Origin: CAZAGA01 sp041912175
GTDB lineage: Bacteria; Chloroflexota; Anaerolineae; Anaerolineales; UBA4823
Length of the DNA stretch: 26,661 bases
Direction of reading: 5' to 3'
NCBI GenBank assembly: GCA_041912175.1
Contig: JAYRNN010000246.1
Coordinates: 1 to 26,661 of the forward strand
Part shown: positions 8,104 through 15,389 of the stretch, in pieces
How the letters are laid out: every line of letters starts with the position of its first letter
Position numbering within the stretch: the stretch's first letter is position 1
Position numbers and translations under genes: made by a program
Notes under the pieces: generated by a model
Told to the model about the DNA's origin: nothing
Seen by the model: the letters and a program-made list of their open reading frames with translations, nothing else
The model's database searches: none

Positions 8104-9153
8104 CTACTTCTGTATTTGGTAAGAATCAATTAACGCATCGTTACGATTATAGAACTCGAAACGAATTTGTTGTTCATCCGCAGTTACCAGCATGGCCCCA
8201 TAATCTGCATTGTAGCGCATCTGACTTCCTTCAAGCGTGTCCATAAAATTGTAGATTGCGCCGCCCCCTAAGCCGTTAACGAAATAGGGAAAGCCATTAA
8301 TCAGCAGACGTTCGTATGAATGGTCATGTCCAGAAAGGACAGCATCGGCTCCCCATTCCTGGAATGGCCAGCGCATCCAATCTACCGAACCCTGCATGCC
8401 AGATGAATAGGGTGGGGCATGAAATACTACCAGCTTCCAAGGACTGTCTGAAGTTGCCAGCTTCTCTTGAAGCCATTGCGCCTGGATGGATTTGCGCGAA
8501 ACGCCGTCTGGCTCACGCGAATCGCTATCCAGGGCAAAAATTTGCACCGCACCCCAGGTGAAGTCGTAATAGCGTTCATTGCCAGGCAGGCTGAAGTAAT
8601 CTAGATAGGGTTTAGCATGATCAGTCGTCCAATCATGGTTGCCCAGGGTTGGAAAGAAGCGCGGCTGGTCTGCGCCAGGGCCATACTGGCCTGTATACGG
8701 TGAAATATATTGTTGATAGAATTGACCGATATTCTGGTCGATCGTCTCGGCGGCGCCGTCTGGATAATTGTTATCGCCGACCGTAATGACGAAATCTGGG
8801 TTCCAACGGTTGACTAAATCTGCTACATCTTTTTCGGCGCTGCCGCCGCCGCCAAAATCACCGATGACTGCAAAACGTATGGCCCGTTGGATCTCAAGTG
8901 TTTGGGTAGGCGCCGGTTGTTCGGCTGTAGGGATAAAAGCAGTCGGCTGTTCAGCGGCCGGCTCGCCGGGCGGCGATGCAGGCAAGGCAGGGACCGTAGA
9001 GGTTTGTACCAGGCTGGGTGTAATTTGTGCGGTCGCCGGTGTATCCTTAACATAGGTAGTTAAAGAACCTGATGTCGGGCGCGAATTACAGGCTGCCAGG
9101 ACGAACACAAGCATGAGAAAGACTATAGTCCTGTAGAATTTTGTGGATGTCAT
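8104..9153 (-). CDS. calcineurin-like metallophosphoesterase, predicted lipoprotein
   Basis: A 349-residue exported protein. Residues 1-22 form a lipoprotein signal ending in the lipobox LAAC with Cys22. A Pro/Ala/Thr-rich linker runs to about 88 and the metallophosphoesterase domain fills the rest. Dimetal ligands are visible in order: Asp99 (VIGDFGG), Asp127 and Tyr130 (VGDNNY), Asn172-His173 (GNHDW), His245 (FHAPPY), and His276 and His278 (SGHDHSYER). The Tyr in GDNNY and the overall order resemble small purple (tartrate-resistant type) acid phosphatases. It likely releases phosphate from extracellular esters at the membrane surface. It follows the sugar dehydrogenase lipoprotein gene by 20 nt. 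No clear ribosome site precedes the ATG. Confidence 0.88.
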   Translation of the reverse strand: MTSTKFYRTIVFLMLVFVLAACNSRPTSGSLTTYVKDTPATAQITPSLVQTSTVPALPASPPGEPAAEQPTAFIPTAEQPAPTQTLEIQRAIRFAVIGDFGGGGSAEKDVADLVNRWNPDFVITVGDNNYPDGAAETIDQNIGQFYQQYISPYTGQYGPGADQPRFFPTLGNHDWTTDHAKPYLDYFSLPGNERYYDFTWGAVQIFALDSDSREPDGVSRKSIQAQWLQEKLATSDSPWKLVVFHAPPYSSGMQGSVDWMRWPFQEWGADAVLSGHDHSYERLLINGFPYFVNGLGGGAIYNFMDTLEGSQMRYNADYGAMLVTADEQQIRFEFYNRNDALIDSYQIQK

Positions 9154-9173
9154 GTGAATTGGCTAACCATTAT

Positions 9174-10514
9174 CTACTTCGCCTCCAGGCGGAAGATTTG
9201 TCCAGAAAGGTCTACCAAATAAACTTCGCCTTGTTCATCTTCGCCAAAGGATGAAATTCGGCCGACATTTTCGAAAAGCAGCTTTTGTTGCCATTCTCCT
9301 TGGGGGTTGCGAAGTAATCCACTGACATTCCCACTACAGAAATCCCCATAGAGATAGACCCCGTTCCAATCTGGCAGCTTGCCGCCGCGGTAAACCACGC
9401 CGCCAGTAACAGAACATCCTTCAGCGTGGCTATATTCTGCAATGGGAAAAGTTAATTGAATATCGGGCGGAGGAGTCTCATCGCTATAAGGATGATTGCC
9501 CTCGAAATATCTCCAGCCGAAATTGACCCCGGCTGAATTATTTGCCGGCAAGAAATTGATCTCTTCCCATTTGTTTTGGCCGACATCGCCGATGTAAAGA
9601 TCTCCTGTTTGGTGGTCAAAGGAAAAACGCCAAGGATTGCGAAGACCGTAAGCCCAAATTTCCGGCAACTGTGTGCTCGCAAACTGGTTGTCTGAAGGCG
9701 TTATATACTTTTTGGGTTGATTAACATCGATGCGGAGGATTTTCCCAAGTAAACTTCCCAGGGATTGAGCATTATTTTTGGGATCGCCGGCTGAGCCGCC
9801 ATCGCCCAGACCAATATAAAGCATCCCATCAGGTCCGAAAGCTAACATACCGCCGTTGTGGTTTGGATAAGGCTGAGAAACGTAAAGAAGACGTTCTTCG
9901 CTATTAAAGTCGGCCTGATCGGCATTCGAGGGGGCGACCAAATATCGGGCAATAACTGTATCGCCTTGTTTGTCAGTGTAATTGATGTAGAAATTGCCAT
10001 TCTGGCTGAAACTTGGATGAAAAGCCAGGCCGAGCAAACCTTGCTCATTGCCTTCGCTTCCGACCTGCTCTCGAATATCCAGGAAGGGCATTTCTTTCAG
10101 CTTGCCATCTTGAAGAATCCGGATCACACCAGGTTGCTCAAGGATGAACAACCGCCCGGAGCTATCTTTTGCGCTAACCAGATCGACAGGTCGTTCCAGG
10201 CCACTGGCAACAACGCGCCATAGTACCAGGTTGGTATCCGGAAATTCCTGGGCATTCGCAGCTTCAGGAGAAATCGTCGCGATCTCGATTGCGGGGCTGG
10301 CAATGCTAATTGTGGGGGAAGGTTGGGGCTTTTCTGTGGGCGAGAGCAACATAGAAGCTGAAATCGTGGCAGTGGCAGAAACCTCCGGTATAGAAGTAAG
10401 CATCGTACCGGTCGCTTTGGATACGGCCGGTGAGTCAGTGGGGGAAGTAGGGCTGATTCTATTGCTGCATGCTAATAAACCAAATACCAATAAGGCTAGT
10501 AATATTTTCCGCAT
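9174..10514 (-). CDS. PQQ-dependent sugar dehydrogenase-like lipoprotein (GSDH/sorbosone type)
   Basis: A 446-residue exported beta-propeller. The N-terminal lipobox LLAC places the lipidated Cys at 16, followed by a Ser/Thr/Pro-rich linker to about residue 90. The propeller has the hallmarks of the soluble glucose/sorbosone dehydrogenase family: RPVDLV near 108-113, the EQGLLGLAFHP strand at 157-167, NHNGG with the candidate catalytic His219, GDGGSAGDP near 238-245, and GLRNPWRFSFD at 290-300. Members oxidise sugars outside the cytoplasmic membrane using PQQ. No PQQ synthesis genes are present in the window. It is 31 nt downstream of the DUF1232 gene and probably shares its promoter. Confidence 0.88.
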   Translation of the reverse strand: MRKILLALLVFGLLACSNRISPTSPTDSPAVSKATGTMLTSIPEVSATATISASMLLSPTEKPQPSPTISIASPAIEIATISPEAANAQEFPDTNLVLWRVVASGLERPVDLVSAKDSSGRLFILEQPGVIRILQDGKLKEMPFLDIREQVGSEGNEQGLLGLAFHPSFSQNGNFYINYTDKQGDTVIARYLVAPSNADQADFNSEERLLYVSQPYPNHNGGMLAFGPDGMLYIGLGDGGSAGDPKNNAQSLGSLLGKILRIDVNQPKKYITPSDNQFASTQLPEIWAYGLRNPWRFSFDHQTGDLYIGDVGQNKWEEINFLPANNSAGVNFGWRYFEGNHPYSDETPPPDIQLTFPIAEYSHAEGCSVTGGVVYRGGKLPDWNGVYLYGDFCSGNVSGLLRNPQGEWQQKLLFENVGRISSFGEDEQGEVYLVDLSGQIFRLEAK

Positions 10515-10545
10515 TGGGTTGCCTGTATCAGAAAATTACCGAATA

Positions 10546-10932
10546 CTAATCTTTTATTTCTGTGAACTCCGCATCGACAATATCTTCTTGATTAGATGAT
10601 TGGGACGACGAAGGCGATTCTGGGTCGTCCTGCCAACCAATTTGGACGACCTGGCGTAATTCTTCCAGGTGCTCCTTGACCACATCTGGCGGGGCCAGCT
10701 CGACGAACAGATAAGTCGCCAGCCAGATGACCAAAGCATCGTCGATGGGTAGGAACGGCATCAGATCTGTGGGGACAATCAAGTAGATCAAAGATGCAAT
10801 CGGTAGAGTCTTGTAGAGCAGGTTTACGCGTGGATCGGCCATCAAACGAAAAACCAGCTTGATGCGAATCATGAGTTCATTAAGCACACCCCCCGGAGCT
10901 TTAACGATCTTTTTGTCTGGATTTTGGGTCAT
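10546..10932 (-). CDS. DUF1232 (YkvA-like) membrane protein
   Basis: A 128-residue protein starting at the ATG at 10932, chosen because GGAGG lies 5 nt upstream; a longer in-frame reading has no ribosome site. The DUF1232 core is seen around residues 45-90: a hydrophobic segment (LIYLIVP) followed by TDLMPFLPIDDALVIW, which corresponds to the P-x-D-x-I/M-P...DD signature of the family. The C-terminus after residue 105 is acidic and serine-rich and probably disordered. Family function is unknown. It is the first gene after the rplT terminator and therefore the likely promoter-proximal gene of the long run that ends at base 37. Confidence 0.85.
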   Translation of the reverse strand: MTQNPDKKIVKAPGGVLNELMIRIKLVFRLMADPRVNLLYKTLPIASLIYLIVPTDLMPFLPIDDALVIWLATYLFVELAPPDVVKEHLEELRQVVQIGWQDDPESPSSSQSSNQEDIVDAEFTEIKD

Positions 10933-10962
10933 GATACCTCCGATCTCATCCAACGAACTCTT

Positions 10963-10968
10963 ATTATA
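10963..10968 (-). promoter_or_regulatory. candidate -10 box for the DUF1232-led run
   Basis: A perfect TATAAT on the minus strand about 30 nt upstream of the DUF1232 start. No convincing -35 hexamer is seen 16-18 nt away because that space is taken by the rplT terminator. The call rests on the -10 match and position only. Confidence 0.4.
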
Positions 10969-11014
10969 AAACAAAACCGGGATAGCGGCAGCCTGCGGGG
11001 CCGAGCTATCCCGG
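10969..11014 (-). terminator. intrinsic terminator of the infC-rpmI-rplT operon
   Basis: A perfect 10-bp inverted repeat (CCGGGATAGC at 10977-10986 and GCTATCCCGG at 11005-11014) is followed on the minus strand by TTTTGTTT, about 30 nt after the rplT stop. This is a textbook rho-independent terminator for the ribosomal protein operon. Confidence 0.88.
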
Positions 11015-11042
11015 TGGGTGTGTGAAGAATCCGATGTGCGAG

Positions 11043-11387
11043 TTATTTGGCGGCTGCTATCACAGCGCTAAAGGCCTTCGGGTCGCGCACAGCCAGGTCT
11101 GCGAGGACCTTGCGGTTGATAACGATCTGGTGTTCCCTCATGCCATGGATCAAGCGACTATATGTGGTGCCATTTTGGCGTGCTGCCGCATTGATGCGGG
11201 CGATCCATAACTTGCGAAGGTCGCGCTTGCGAACGCGCCGGTCGCGGTAGGAATACCACAGGCTTTTCAGCATCGCCTCATTGGCGCGGCGGAACAGACG
11301 GTGGCGTGAACCGAATTGACCTTTGGTCAGCTTTAGAACTTTTTTGTGGTGCTGGCGACGGTAAGGGCCCGTCTTAATACGAGTCAT
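11043..11387 (-). CDS. rplT: 50S ribosomal protein L20
   Basis: A 114-residue basic protein that is full-length L20. Recognisable parts are the start MTRIKTGPYRRQHHKK, the RDRRVRKRDLRKLWIARINAAAR segment split around residues 48-70, and INRKVLADLA near 90-99. L20 binds 23S rRNA early in large-subunit assembly and in several bacteria represses its own operon. The ATG at 11387 has an AGGAG site 8 nt upstream. It is the last gene of infC-rpmI-rplT, separated from rpmI by 158 nt, which is unusually long for this operon and contains a strong nested hairpin. Confidence 0.97.
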   Translation of the reverse strand: MTRIKTGPYRRQHHKKVLKLTKGQFGSRHRLFRRANEAMLKSLWYSYRDRRVRKRDLRKLWIARINAAARQNGTTYSRLIHGMREHQIVINRKVLADLAVRDPKAFSAVIAAAK

Positions 11388-11488
11388 TTTCTACTCTCCT
11401 GCAAACCCCTGGGCGCCGGTAGATATTTTTTCTGCCTGTTGCATACACCCAACGGCCGCGATAAATGGTTGATACTACGATATGAACG

Positions 11489-11519
11489 GAGGCTGCGCCT
11501 GTTAGGCGGTGAGGCCTCT
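11489..11519 (-). other. nested hairpin in the rpmI-rplT intergenic gap
   Basis: On the minus strand, GAGGC...GCCTC encloses a second stem CGCCT-aac-AGGCG, giving a two-tier hairpin about 30 nt long. It has no T-run after it, so it is not a classical terminator. It sits between rpmI and rplT, where it could stabilise the message, set relative expression or bind L20; the role is inference. Confidence 0.45.
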
Positions 11520-11545
11520 TCGATCCCTTGGAACTGCCGGGGTGG

Positions 11546-11779
11546 TTAAGCCTTTTTCATATAGGGGGCCAAGCGGTTAACCGACTTGACAATCCCACGT
11601 CCTTTGACGGGGATCATTTCGTCGAACAAGCGCTTGGTGCGGGGTGAAGAACGCCGACGGAGGTGGCTTTTACCGCCTTTGGTGCGTACTAACATCCCAG
11701 ACCCGGTCAAGCGAAAGCGCTTGGCAGTCGCTTTGTGGGTCTTGATTTTGTACTTCTTGGTTGTCTGCTTACGTGGCAC
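11546..11779 (-). CDS. rpmI: 50S ribosomal protein L35
   Basis: A 77-residue L35, slightly longer than the usual 64-66. The core signature KIKTHKATAKRFRLTGSG and the RTKGGKSHLRRRSSPRTKR region are clear. The start is the GTG at 11779, giving MPRKQTTKKYK, because GAGGAG lies 7 nt upstream and the extension above it does not resemble L35. It follows infC by 98 nt. The protein is a small subunit-surface component of the 50S particle. Confidence 0.95.
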   Translation of the reverse strand: MPRKQTTKKYKIKTHKATAKRFRLTGSGMLVRTKGGKSHLRRRSSPRTKRLFDEMIPVKGRGIVKSVNRLAPYMKKA

Positions 11780-11808
11780 GATCGAACTCCTCTCTTTCAC
11801 ACAAAATT

Positions 11809-11833
11809 CCGCGGATTTGGCATTCATCCGCGG
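11809..11833 (-). promoter_or_regulatory. terminator-like hairpin between infC and rpmI
   Basis: A perfect 8-bp inverted repeat CCGCGGAT / ATCCGCGG with a 9-nt loop, followed on the minus strand by AATTTTGTG. It ends about 30 nt before the rpmI start. It looks like a weak intrinsic terminator or attenuator that would lower rpmI-rplT expression relative to infC; a ribosomal-protein-controlled switch is possible but not shown. Confidence 0.5.
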
Positions 11834-11877
11834 ATGTCAGCAACTCGCAATCTCTGAGTAAGACAGCAGCGTGATGG

Positions 11878-12405
11878 CTACTTTTTCTTTACGATTTTTC
11901 CAGGCCCCAATACCATCAACATCGTACGCCCTTCCAAAGCAGGGGCTTGTTCTACGATAGCGATATCTGAAAGATCTTGGGCGACCTCTTTAAGGTCTTG
12001 AAGTGCAATTTCCGGGTAATCAAATTCACGACCACGGAAGCGAATGCGTACCTTGACCTTCATACCTTCTGCCAACCAACGCCGCGCGTCCCTGACTTTC
12101 AAATCTCGATGGTGTTCATTCGTCTTTGGGCGCAGACGGATTTCCTTAACCTCGATCTTTGTTTGAGCTTTCTTGGCTTCGCGCTCTTTTTTGGCTCGTT
12201 CATAAATGAACTTACCAAAATCCATGATGCGACAGACAGGCGGGTCCGAATTGGGAGCAACTTCGACCAGGTCCAATTCTGCTTCCTGGGACATGCGAAG
12301 CGCTTCTTCTATAGATACGACGCCAACGTTCTCACCATTGGCGCCAATTAGACGCACCTGCGGGACGCGGATCGTCTCGTTGACTCGGTAATTTATAGCG
12401 CTGAT
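11878..12405 (-). CDS. infC: translation initiation factor IF-3, AUC start
   Basis: A 175-residue IF-3 that binds the 30S subunit and polices start-codon choice. The family landmarks are NYRVNETIR near residue 5, VRLIGANGENVGVVS, the PPVCRIMDFGKF linker element, and in the C-terminal domain RFRGRE and the MLMVLGPGK end. No ATG, GTG or TTG gives a proper N-terminus: the first GTG, at 12357, would delete 16 conserved-type residues. Upstream in the same frame, GAGGAG (12412-12417) is followed after 6 nt by ATC at 12405, and the frame then runs SAINYRVNETIRVPQ directly into the body; a TAA closes the frame just above. infC uses AUU or similar starts in many bacteria for autoregulation, which fits. 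It leads the operon infC-rpmI-rplT. Confidence 0.93.
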   Translation of the reverse strand: MSAINYRVNETIRVPQVRLIGANGENVGVVSIEEALRMSQEAELDLVEVAPNSDPPVCRIMDFGKFIYERAKKEREAKKAQTKIEVKEIRLRPKTNEHHRDLKVRDARRWLAEGMKVKVRIRFRGREFDYPEIALQDLKEVAQDLSDIAIVEQAPALEGRTMLMVLGPGKIVKKK

Positions 12406-12462
12406 ATGTTACTCCTCATAATCTATTATTAAATAGCCATCGCCGTGCGATTAACGGGCATG

Positions 12463-12492
12463 ATCATACCATGAAGAAGGGCGATTCGTCAA
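12463..12492 (-). promoter_or_regulatory. promoter of the infC operon
   Basis: A minus-strand TTGACG at 12487-12492 and TATGAT at 12463-12468 with an 18-nt spacer form a good sigma-70 type promoter. It predicts a leader of about 50 nt before the infC AUC start. Confidence 0.65.
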
Positions 12493-12548
12493 CATCTGTT
12501 GAGAAGCTCGTTAATTCTGGTATCTGGCTTGGCCATTGCACAGACAAC

Positions 12549-12580
12549 CAGGGTCGGCGAGAACGCTCTCGCCGGCCCTG
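12549..12580 (-). terminator. strong hairpin after thrS
   Basis: A 14-bp stem with one G-T wobble and an ACGC loop (CAGGG at 12549-12553 pairs with CCCTG at 12576-12580; CGGCGAGA pairs with TCTCGCCG). It begins 15 nt after the thrS stop on the minus strand. The tract after it (GGTTGTCTGTG) is only partly T-rich, so it may terminate thrS incompletely and allow some readthrough into infC. Confidence 0.55.
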
Positions 12581-12595
12581 ATGGTCAAAGGCTGC

Positions 12596-14392
12596 TTAAA
12601 TTCCTACCTTGATGTCTTGATTGGCTTTCTCCAGGAAGACATCCAACGGCATAGGCCCGGGGTTTTCACCTGATCGCAGGCGCAAAGCGACTTCTCTATT
12701 CTCCATTTCCTTATCGCCCAACACCAGCATGTAAGGGATCTTCTGTTTCTGGGCGTCGCGGATCTTGGCGTTCATACGTTCGCCGCGTTCGTCTACCTCC
12801 ACCCGAAGGCCGGCAGCCTTGAGCTGCTCAGCGATGTCATTGGCAAAGGGTAGGTGGCGGTCTGCAATCGGTATGATCACAGCCTGGACAGGCGCAAGCC
12901 AAACGGGAAAAGCGCCGGCAAAATGTTCGATTAACACACCCATGAAACGCTCCGTCGAGCCCGTCACAGCTCGATGCAGCACCACTGGGGTATGTTCCTG
13001 ACCATCCTCGCCGATATAAGACAATCCCAGTCGCGCCGGCTGGATAAAATCAACCTGAATCGTCGAGAGCTGCCATTCGCGCCCCAATACATCGCGCGCC
13101 AGGAAGTCGGCTTTCGGGCCGTAGAAAGCGGCCTCGCCGCTGGCTTCGAAGTAGTCAACGCTGTTCTCGTCCATGGCTTTTCGTAAAGCAGCCTCAGCTT
13201 TAGACCATTTCTCGTCATCCTGAACGTATTTTCCGCCCGCACCACGCAGGGATAGGCGCACTTTGTAGTCCGTAAAGCGGTAACGTTCGAGCACCTCTCG
13301 GATCAAATTGAGCGCTAGGGCGAACTCACTCTCGATCTGGTCTTCTGTGCAGAAGATATGGCAGTCATCTTGGGTTAACGAGCGCACGCGCGTCAGACCG
13401 GTCAATTCACCAGTCTTTTCATATCGATAAAGCGTGGCAAACTCCGAGAACCGCATCGGCAGCTCGCGATAAGAATGACGGCCCATTTCGCGAAAGAGGG
13501 TCATGTGACTGGGACAGTTCATCGGTTTGAGCCGAAAAGCAACGTTCTCATCGATCATGGGCGGGAACATTGAGTCTTTGTAATTGTCATAGTGCCCTGA
13601 ACGCTTGTAAAGGTCCTCTTTCACCAAATGTCCGGTCCATACATGCTGGTAGCCGTAATCGGTCTGCAGGTTGCGCACATAATTTTCCATGAGATAGCGC
13701 AACATTTCACCTTTTGGCGTGAATAATGGCAAACCAGGACCGACATCTTCGGAGAAAAAGAACAATCCAAGTTCTTTGCCCAGCTTACGATGGTCGCGTT
13801 TACGAGCTTCCTCCAAGCGCCACTGGTATTCCTCCAATTCCTGTGGATTATGCCATGCCGTGCCATAAATACGTTGGAGCATGGCATTCTTCTCGTCGCC
13901 GCGCCAATATGCACCTGCTACGTTCATCAGTTTTATCGCAGCAGGATTGATCTGCCTGGTATTCTGCACGTGCGGCCCTCGACAAAGATCCACAAAAGCT
14001 GCATGCTGGTAGATCGAGATTTCCGGTTTCTCAGCCAACGGATTTCCATATTCGTCTAGACCGCCTTTTTCCAGTCCCTCGATCAATTCAAGTTTATATG
14101 GCTGGTCTTTGAAAATCAGGCGTGCTTCATCAGCCGAGATCACCTTCTTTTCAAAATCATACCCTCCGGTGACAATTTGCCGCATGCGCTTTTCTATCAC
14201 CCCCAGGTCTTCGGGGGTTAACGAGCGTGGTAGCTCGAAATCATAATAGAAGCCGTCTTCCACCGGTGGGCCAATCGTGTATTTAGCCTCAGGGAACATT
14301 TCGAGCACTGCTTGCGCCATCACATGCGCAGAGGAATGACGAATGCGGTAAAGGTCGCTATCCTCATATCGTTCTTGGTGTTTTTCTGGCAT
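12596..14392 (-). CDS. thrS: threonyl-tRNA synthetase lacking the TGS domain
   Basis: A 598-residue class II synthetase that charges tRNA-Thr. The editing domain is complete, with His19-x3-His23 (HSSAH) and Cys137-x3-His141 (CRGPH). The catalytic core shows the zinc ligands Cys293 (MNCPSHM) and His345 (QDDCHIF) and motif 2 around RYEKTGELTGLTRVRS. The C-terminal anticodon-binding domain starts near APVQAVIIPIADRH. The usual 60-residue N-terminal TGS domain is missing: the protein opens directly into the editing domain. The ATG at 14392 follows GGAGG by 6 nt; a start 21 nt higher has no ribosome site. Expression is governed by the T-box element just upstream. Confidence 0.96.
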   Translation of the reverse strand: MPEKHQERYEDSDLYRIRHSSAHVMAQAVLEMFPEAKYTIGPPVEDGFYYDFELPRSLTPEDLGVIEKRMRQIVTGGYDFEKKVISADEARLIFKDQPYKLELIEGLEKGGLDEYGNPLAEKPEISIYQHAAFVDLCRGPHVQNTRQINPAAIKLMNVAGAYWRGDEKNAMLQRIYGTAWHNPQELEEYQWRLEEARKRDHRKLGKELGLFFFSEDVGPGLPLFTPKGEMLRYLMENYVRNLQTDYGYQHVWTGHLVKEDLYKRSGHYDNYKDSMFPPMIDENVAFRLKPMNCPSHMTLFREMGRHSYRELPMRFSEFATLYRYEKTGELTGLTRVRSLTQDDCHIFCTEDQIESEFALALNLIREVLERYRFTDYKVRLSLRGAGGKYVQDDEKWSKAEAALRKAMDENSVDYFEASGEAAFYGPKADFLARDVLGREWQLSTIQVDFIQPARLGLSYIGEDGQEHTPVVLHRAVTGSTERFMGVLIEHFAGAFPVWLAPVQAVIIPIADRHLPFANDIAEQLKAAGLRVEVDERGERMNAKIRDAQKQKIPYMLVLGDKEMENREVALRLRSGENPGPMPLDVFLEKANQDIKVGI

Positions 14393-14411
14393 ATCTACCT
14401 CCAAATCTTGC

Positions 14412-14692
14412 AATTAAAATAAATACTCTCGCCCTGCTGGGGCGAGAGTATCAATCACGCGGTTCCACCCAGATTTAGACAACCGACAAGCTGCATCGAT
14501 TGTTTAACTCTATCTGCTGATAACGGGGCAAACCGTTTCCCTTACTTGGCTTTGCGAAAAGGCCGTTCCGGGTCTAGCTCACGGGGGGTCTTCGCTGGGT
14601 GTGTCTGGCGAGGATTCTCATTCTATGATCCTCACTCCCTGTCAGAACCAGGCGCCAACTACTCGTCCCGATCATCGCTTGTGTATTCAGAT
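14412..14692 (-). promoter_or_regulatory. T-box riboswitch of thrS
   Basis: The minus-strand leader contains the T-box core GGGTGGAACCGCG (14458-14470). CTGGG-TGGAACC-GCG can pair with the downstream CGCCCCAG (14437-14444) to give an antiterminator with the canonical 7-nt bulge. That same downstream strand is used by a terminator hairpin (14424-14450) followed by TTTATTTT. A stem I with AGTA (in GACGAGTAG) lies at the 5' end, near 14660-14680. The best specifier candidate is ACC (Thr) at 14587-14589, facing AGTA above a GGG/CCC stem; this placement is tentative. The UGGA of the bulge predicts a tRNA-Thr with U at the discriminator position. Uncharged tRNA-Thr would turn thrS on. Confidence 0.93.
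14424..14450 (-). terminator. regulated terminator of the thrS T-box
   Basis: A perfect 11-bp stem (TACTCTCGCCC and its complement) with a 5-nt loop, followed on the minus strand by TTTATTTTAATT. It overlaps the 3' strand of the antiterminator, so the two folds exclude each other. Confidence 0.9.
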
Positions 14693-14698
14693 TGGATG

Positions 14699-14704
14699 AT
14701 TATA
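14699..14704 (-). promoter_or_regulatory. -10 box of the thrS leader
   Basis: A perfect TATAAT on the minus strand, placed so that transcription would begin about 14692, right at the 5' side of the T-box stem I. No strong -35 hexamer is seen at 16-18 nt. Confidence 0.5.
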
Positions 14705-14746
14705 CTCTCTTTTAATCTAAATTGCCATGCCCGATTTAGAGTTTTC

Positions 14747-15349
14747 TTATGGACAGCGCATGTAGTATGTCGCGTTCTTGTAAGCCTGGAATTCGCGTTT
14801 GATATTTACGCCACAGGCATAGTAGCGGACTTCGTAAACGCCTTTTCCGATCGTGACATCCAATTCTTGATCCGGTTTTAGTGTAAACACATAGGTCGAG
14901 GGGCCTGTGAAGATCACAAAAGTTTTATAGTTAAGTTCGCTCGTGATGGTCACGGGCACGACGCGGATGTCATTGCTCAGATCGATCTTCGATGGATCCG
15001 CGGGGATTGTGCGGATTCTACCGCCGCATACGGGATTAATCATGATCGTATTGCGTTTAAGCTCAATTTCATTTTTAACGGTCATCCCGCAGCCTCGGAT
15101 GGTGTAGTCGTATTCGCCGCTGTTGATAGTGAACGATTGGGTCGATCCAGCTGCAACCGTCAGGTAATATCGATAAGGACCGGTCAGGCTCAACGAAATA
15201 CCAGAACTGGAGCGGTTATCGATCGTTAATGTGACTGTACGCGTGCTGGCCTGGGCTGGCATGACCTGAAATGCGGCGAACACAGTCGACAGCAAAATCG
15301 CAGTCAGGCCGATAATGGTTAGCAATCGATAGGGTATGTTTTTACTCAT
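14747..15349 (-). CDS. secreted protein with two copies of an unknown domain
   Basis: A 200-residue protein I do not recognise. The ATG at 15349 follows AGGAG by 11 nt; an upstream in-frame start would run into the neighbouring gene and is not supported. Residues 1-34 are a classical signal peptide with a likely cut after AQA. The mature part is two related units, about 38-108 and 131-200. Each has a strand rich in Thr/Val, a TGP turn (57-59 and 149-151), a Y-rich strand, a G-x-Y-x-Y/V hairpin, a CG pair (87-88 and 179-180) and a closing Cys (108 and 199). Cysteines are 21 and 20 residues apart, so one disulfide per unit is likely. A beta-sandwich fold exposed outside the cell is a reasonable guess; no function is assigned. 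Confidence 0.8.
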   Translation of the reverse strand: MSKNIPYRLLTIIGLTAILLSTVFAAFQVMPAQASTRTVTLTIDNRSSSGISLSLTGPYRYYLTVAAGSTQSFTINSGEYDYTIRGCGMTVKNEIELKRNTIMINPVCGGRIRTIPADPSKIDLSNDIRVVPVTITSELNYKTFVIFTGPSTYVFTLKPDQELDVTIGKGVYEVRYYACGVNIKREFQAYKNATYYMRCP

Positions 15350-15389
15350 TTTTATATACTCTCCTGATTCGAGTGGTTCCACACAAAGC

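Noticed and set aside
9858..10223. 121-codon plus-strand reading inside the sugar dehydrogenase gene
   Set aside because: Antisense to a clear lipoprotein propeller; no independent support.
11977..12351. 124-codon plus-strand reading inside infC
   Set aside because: Exactly antisense to conserved IF-3 sequence, so it is a by-product of codon use.
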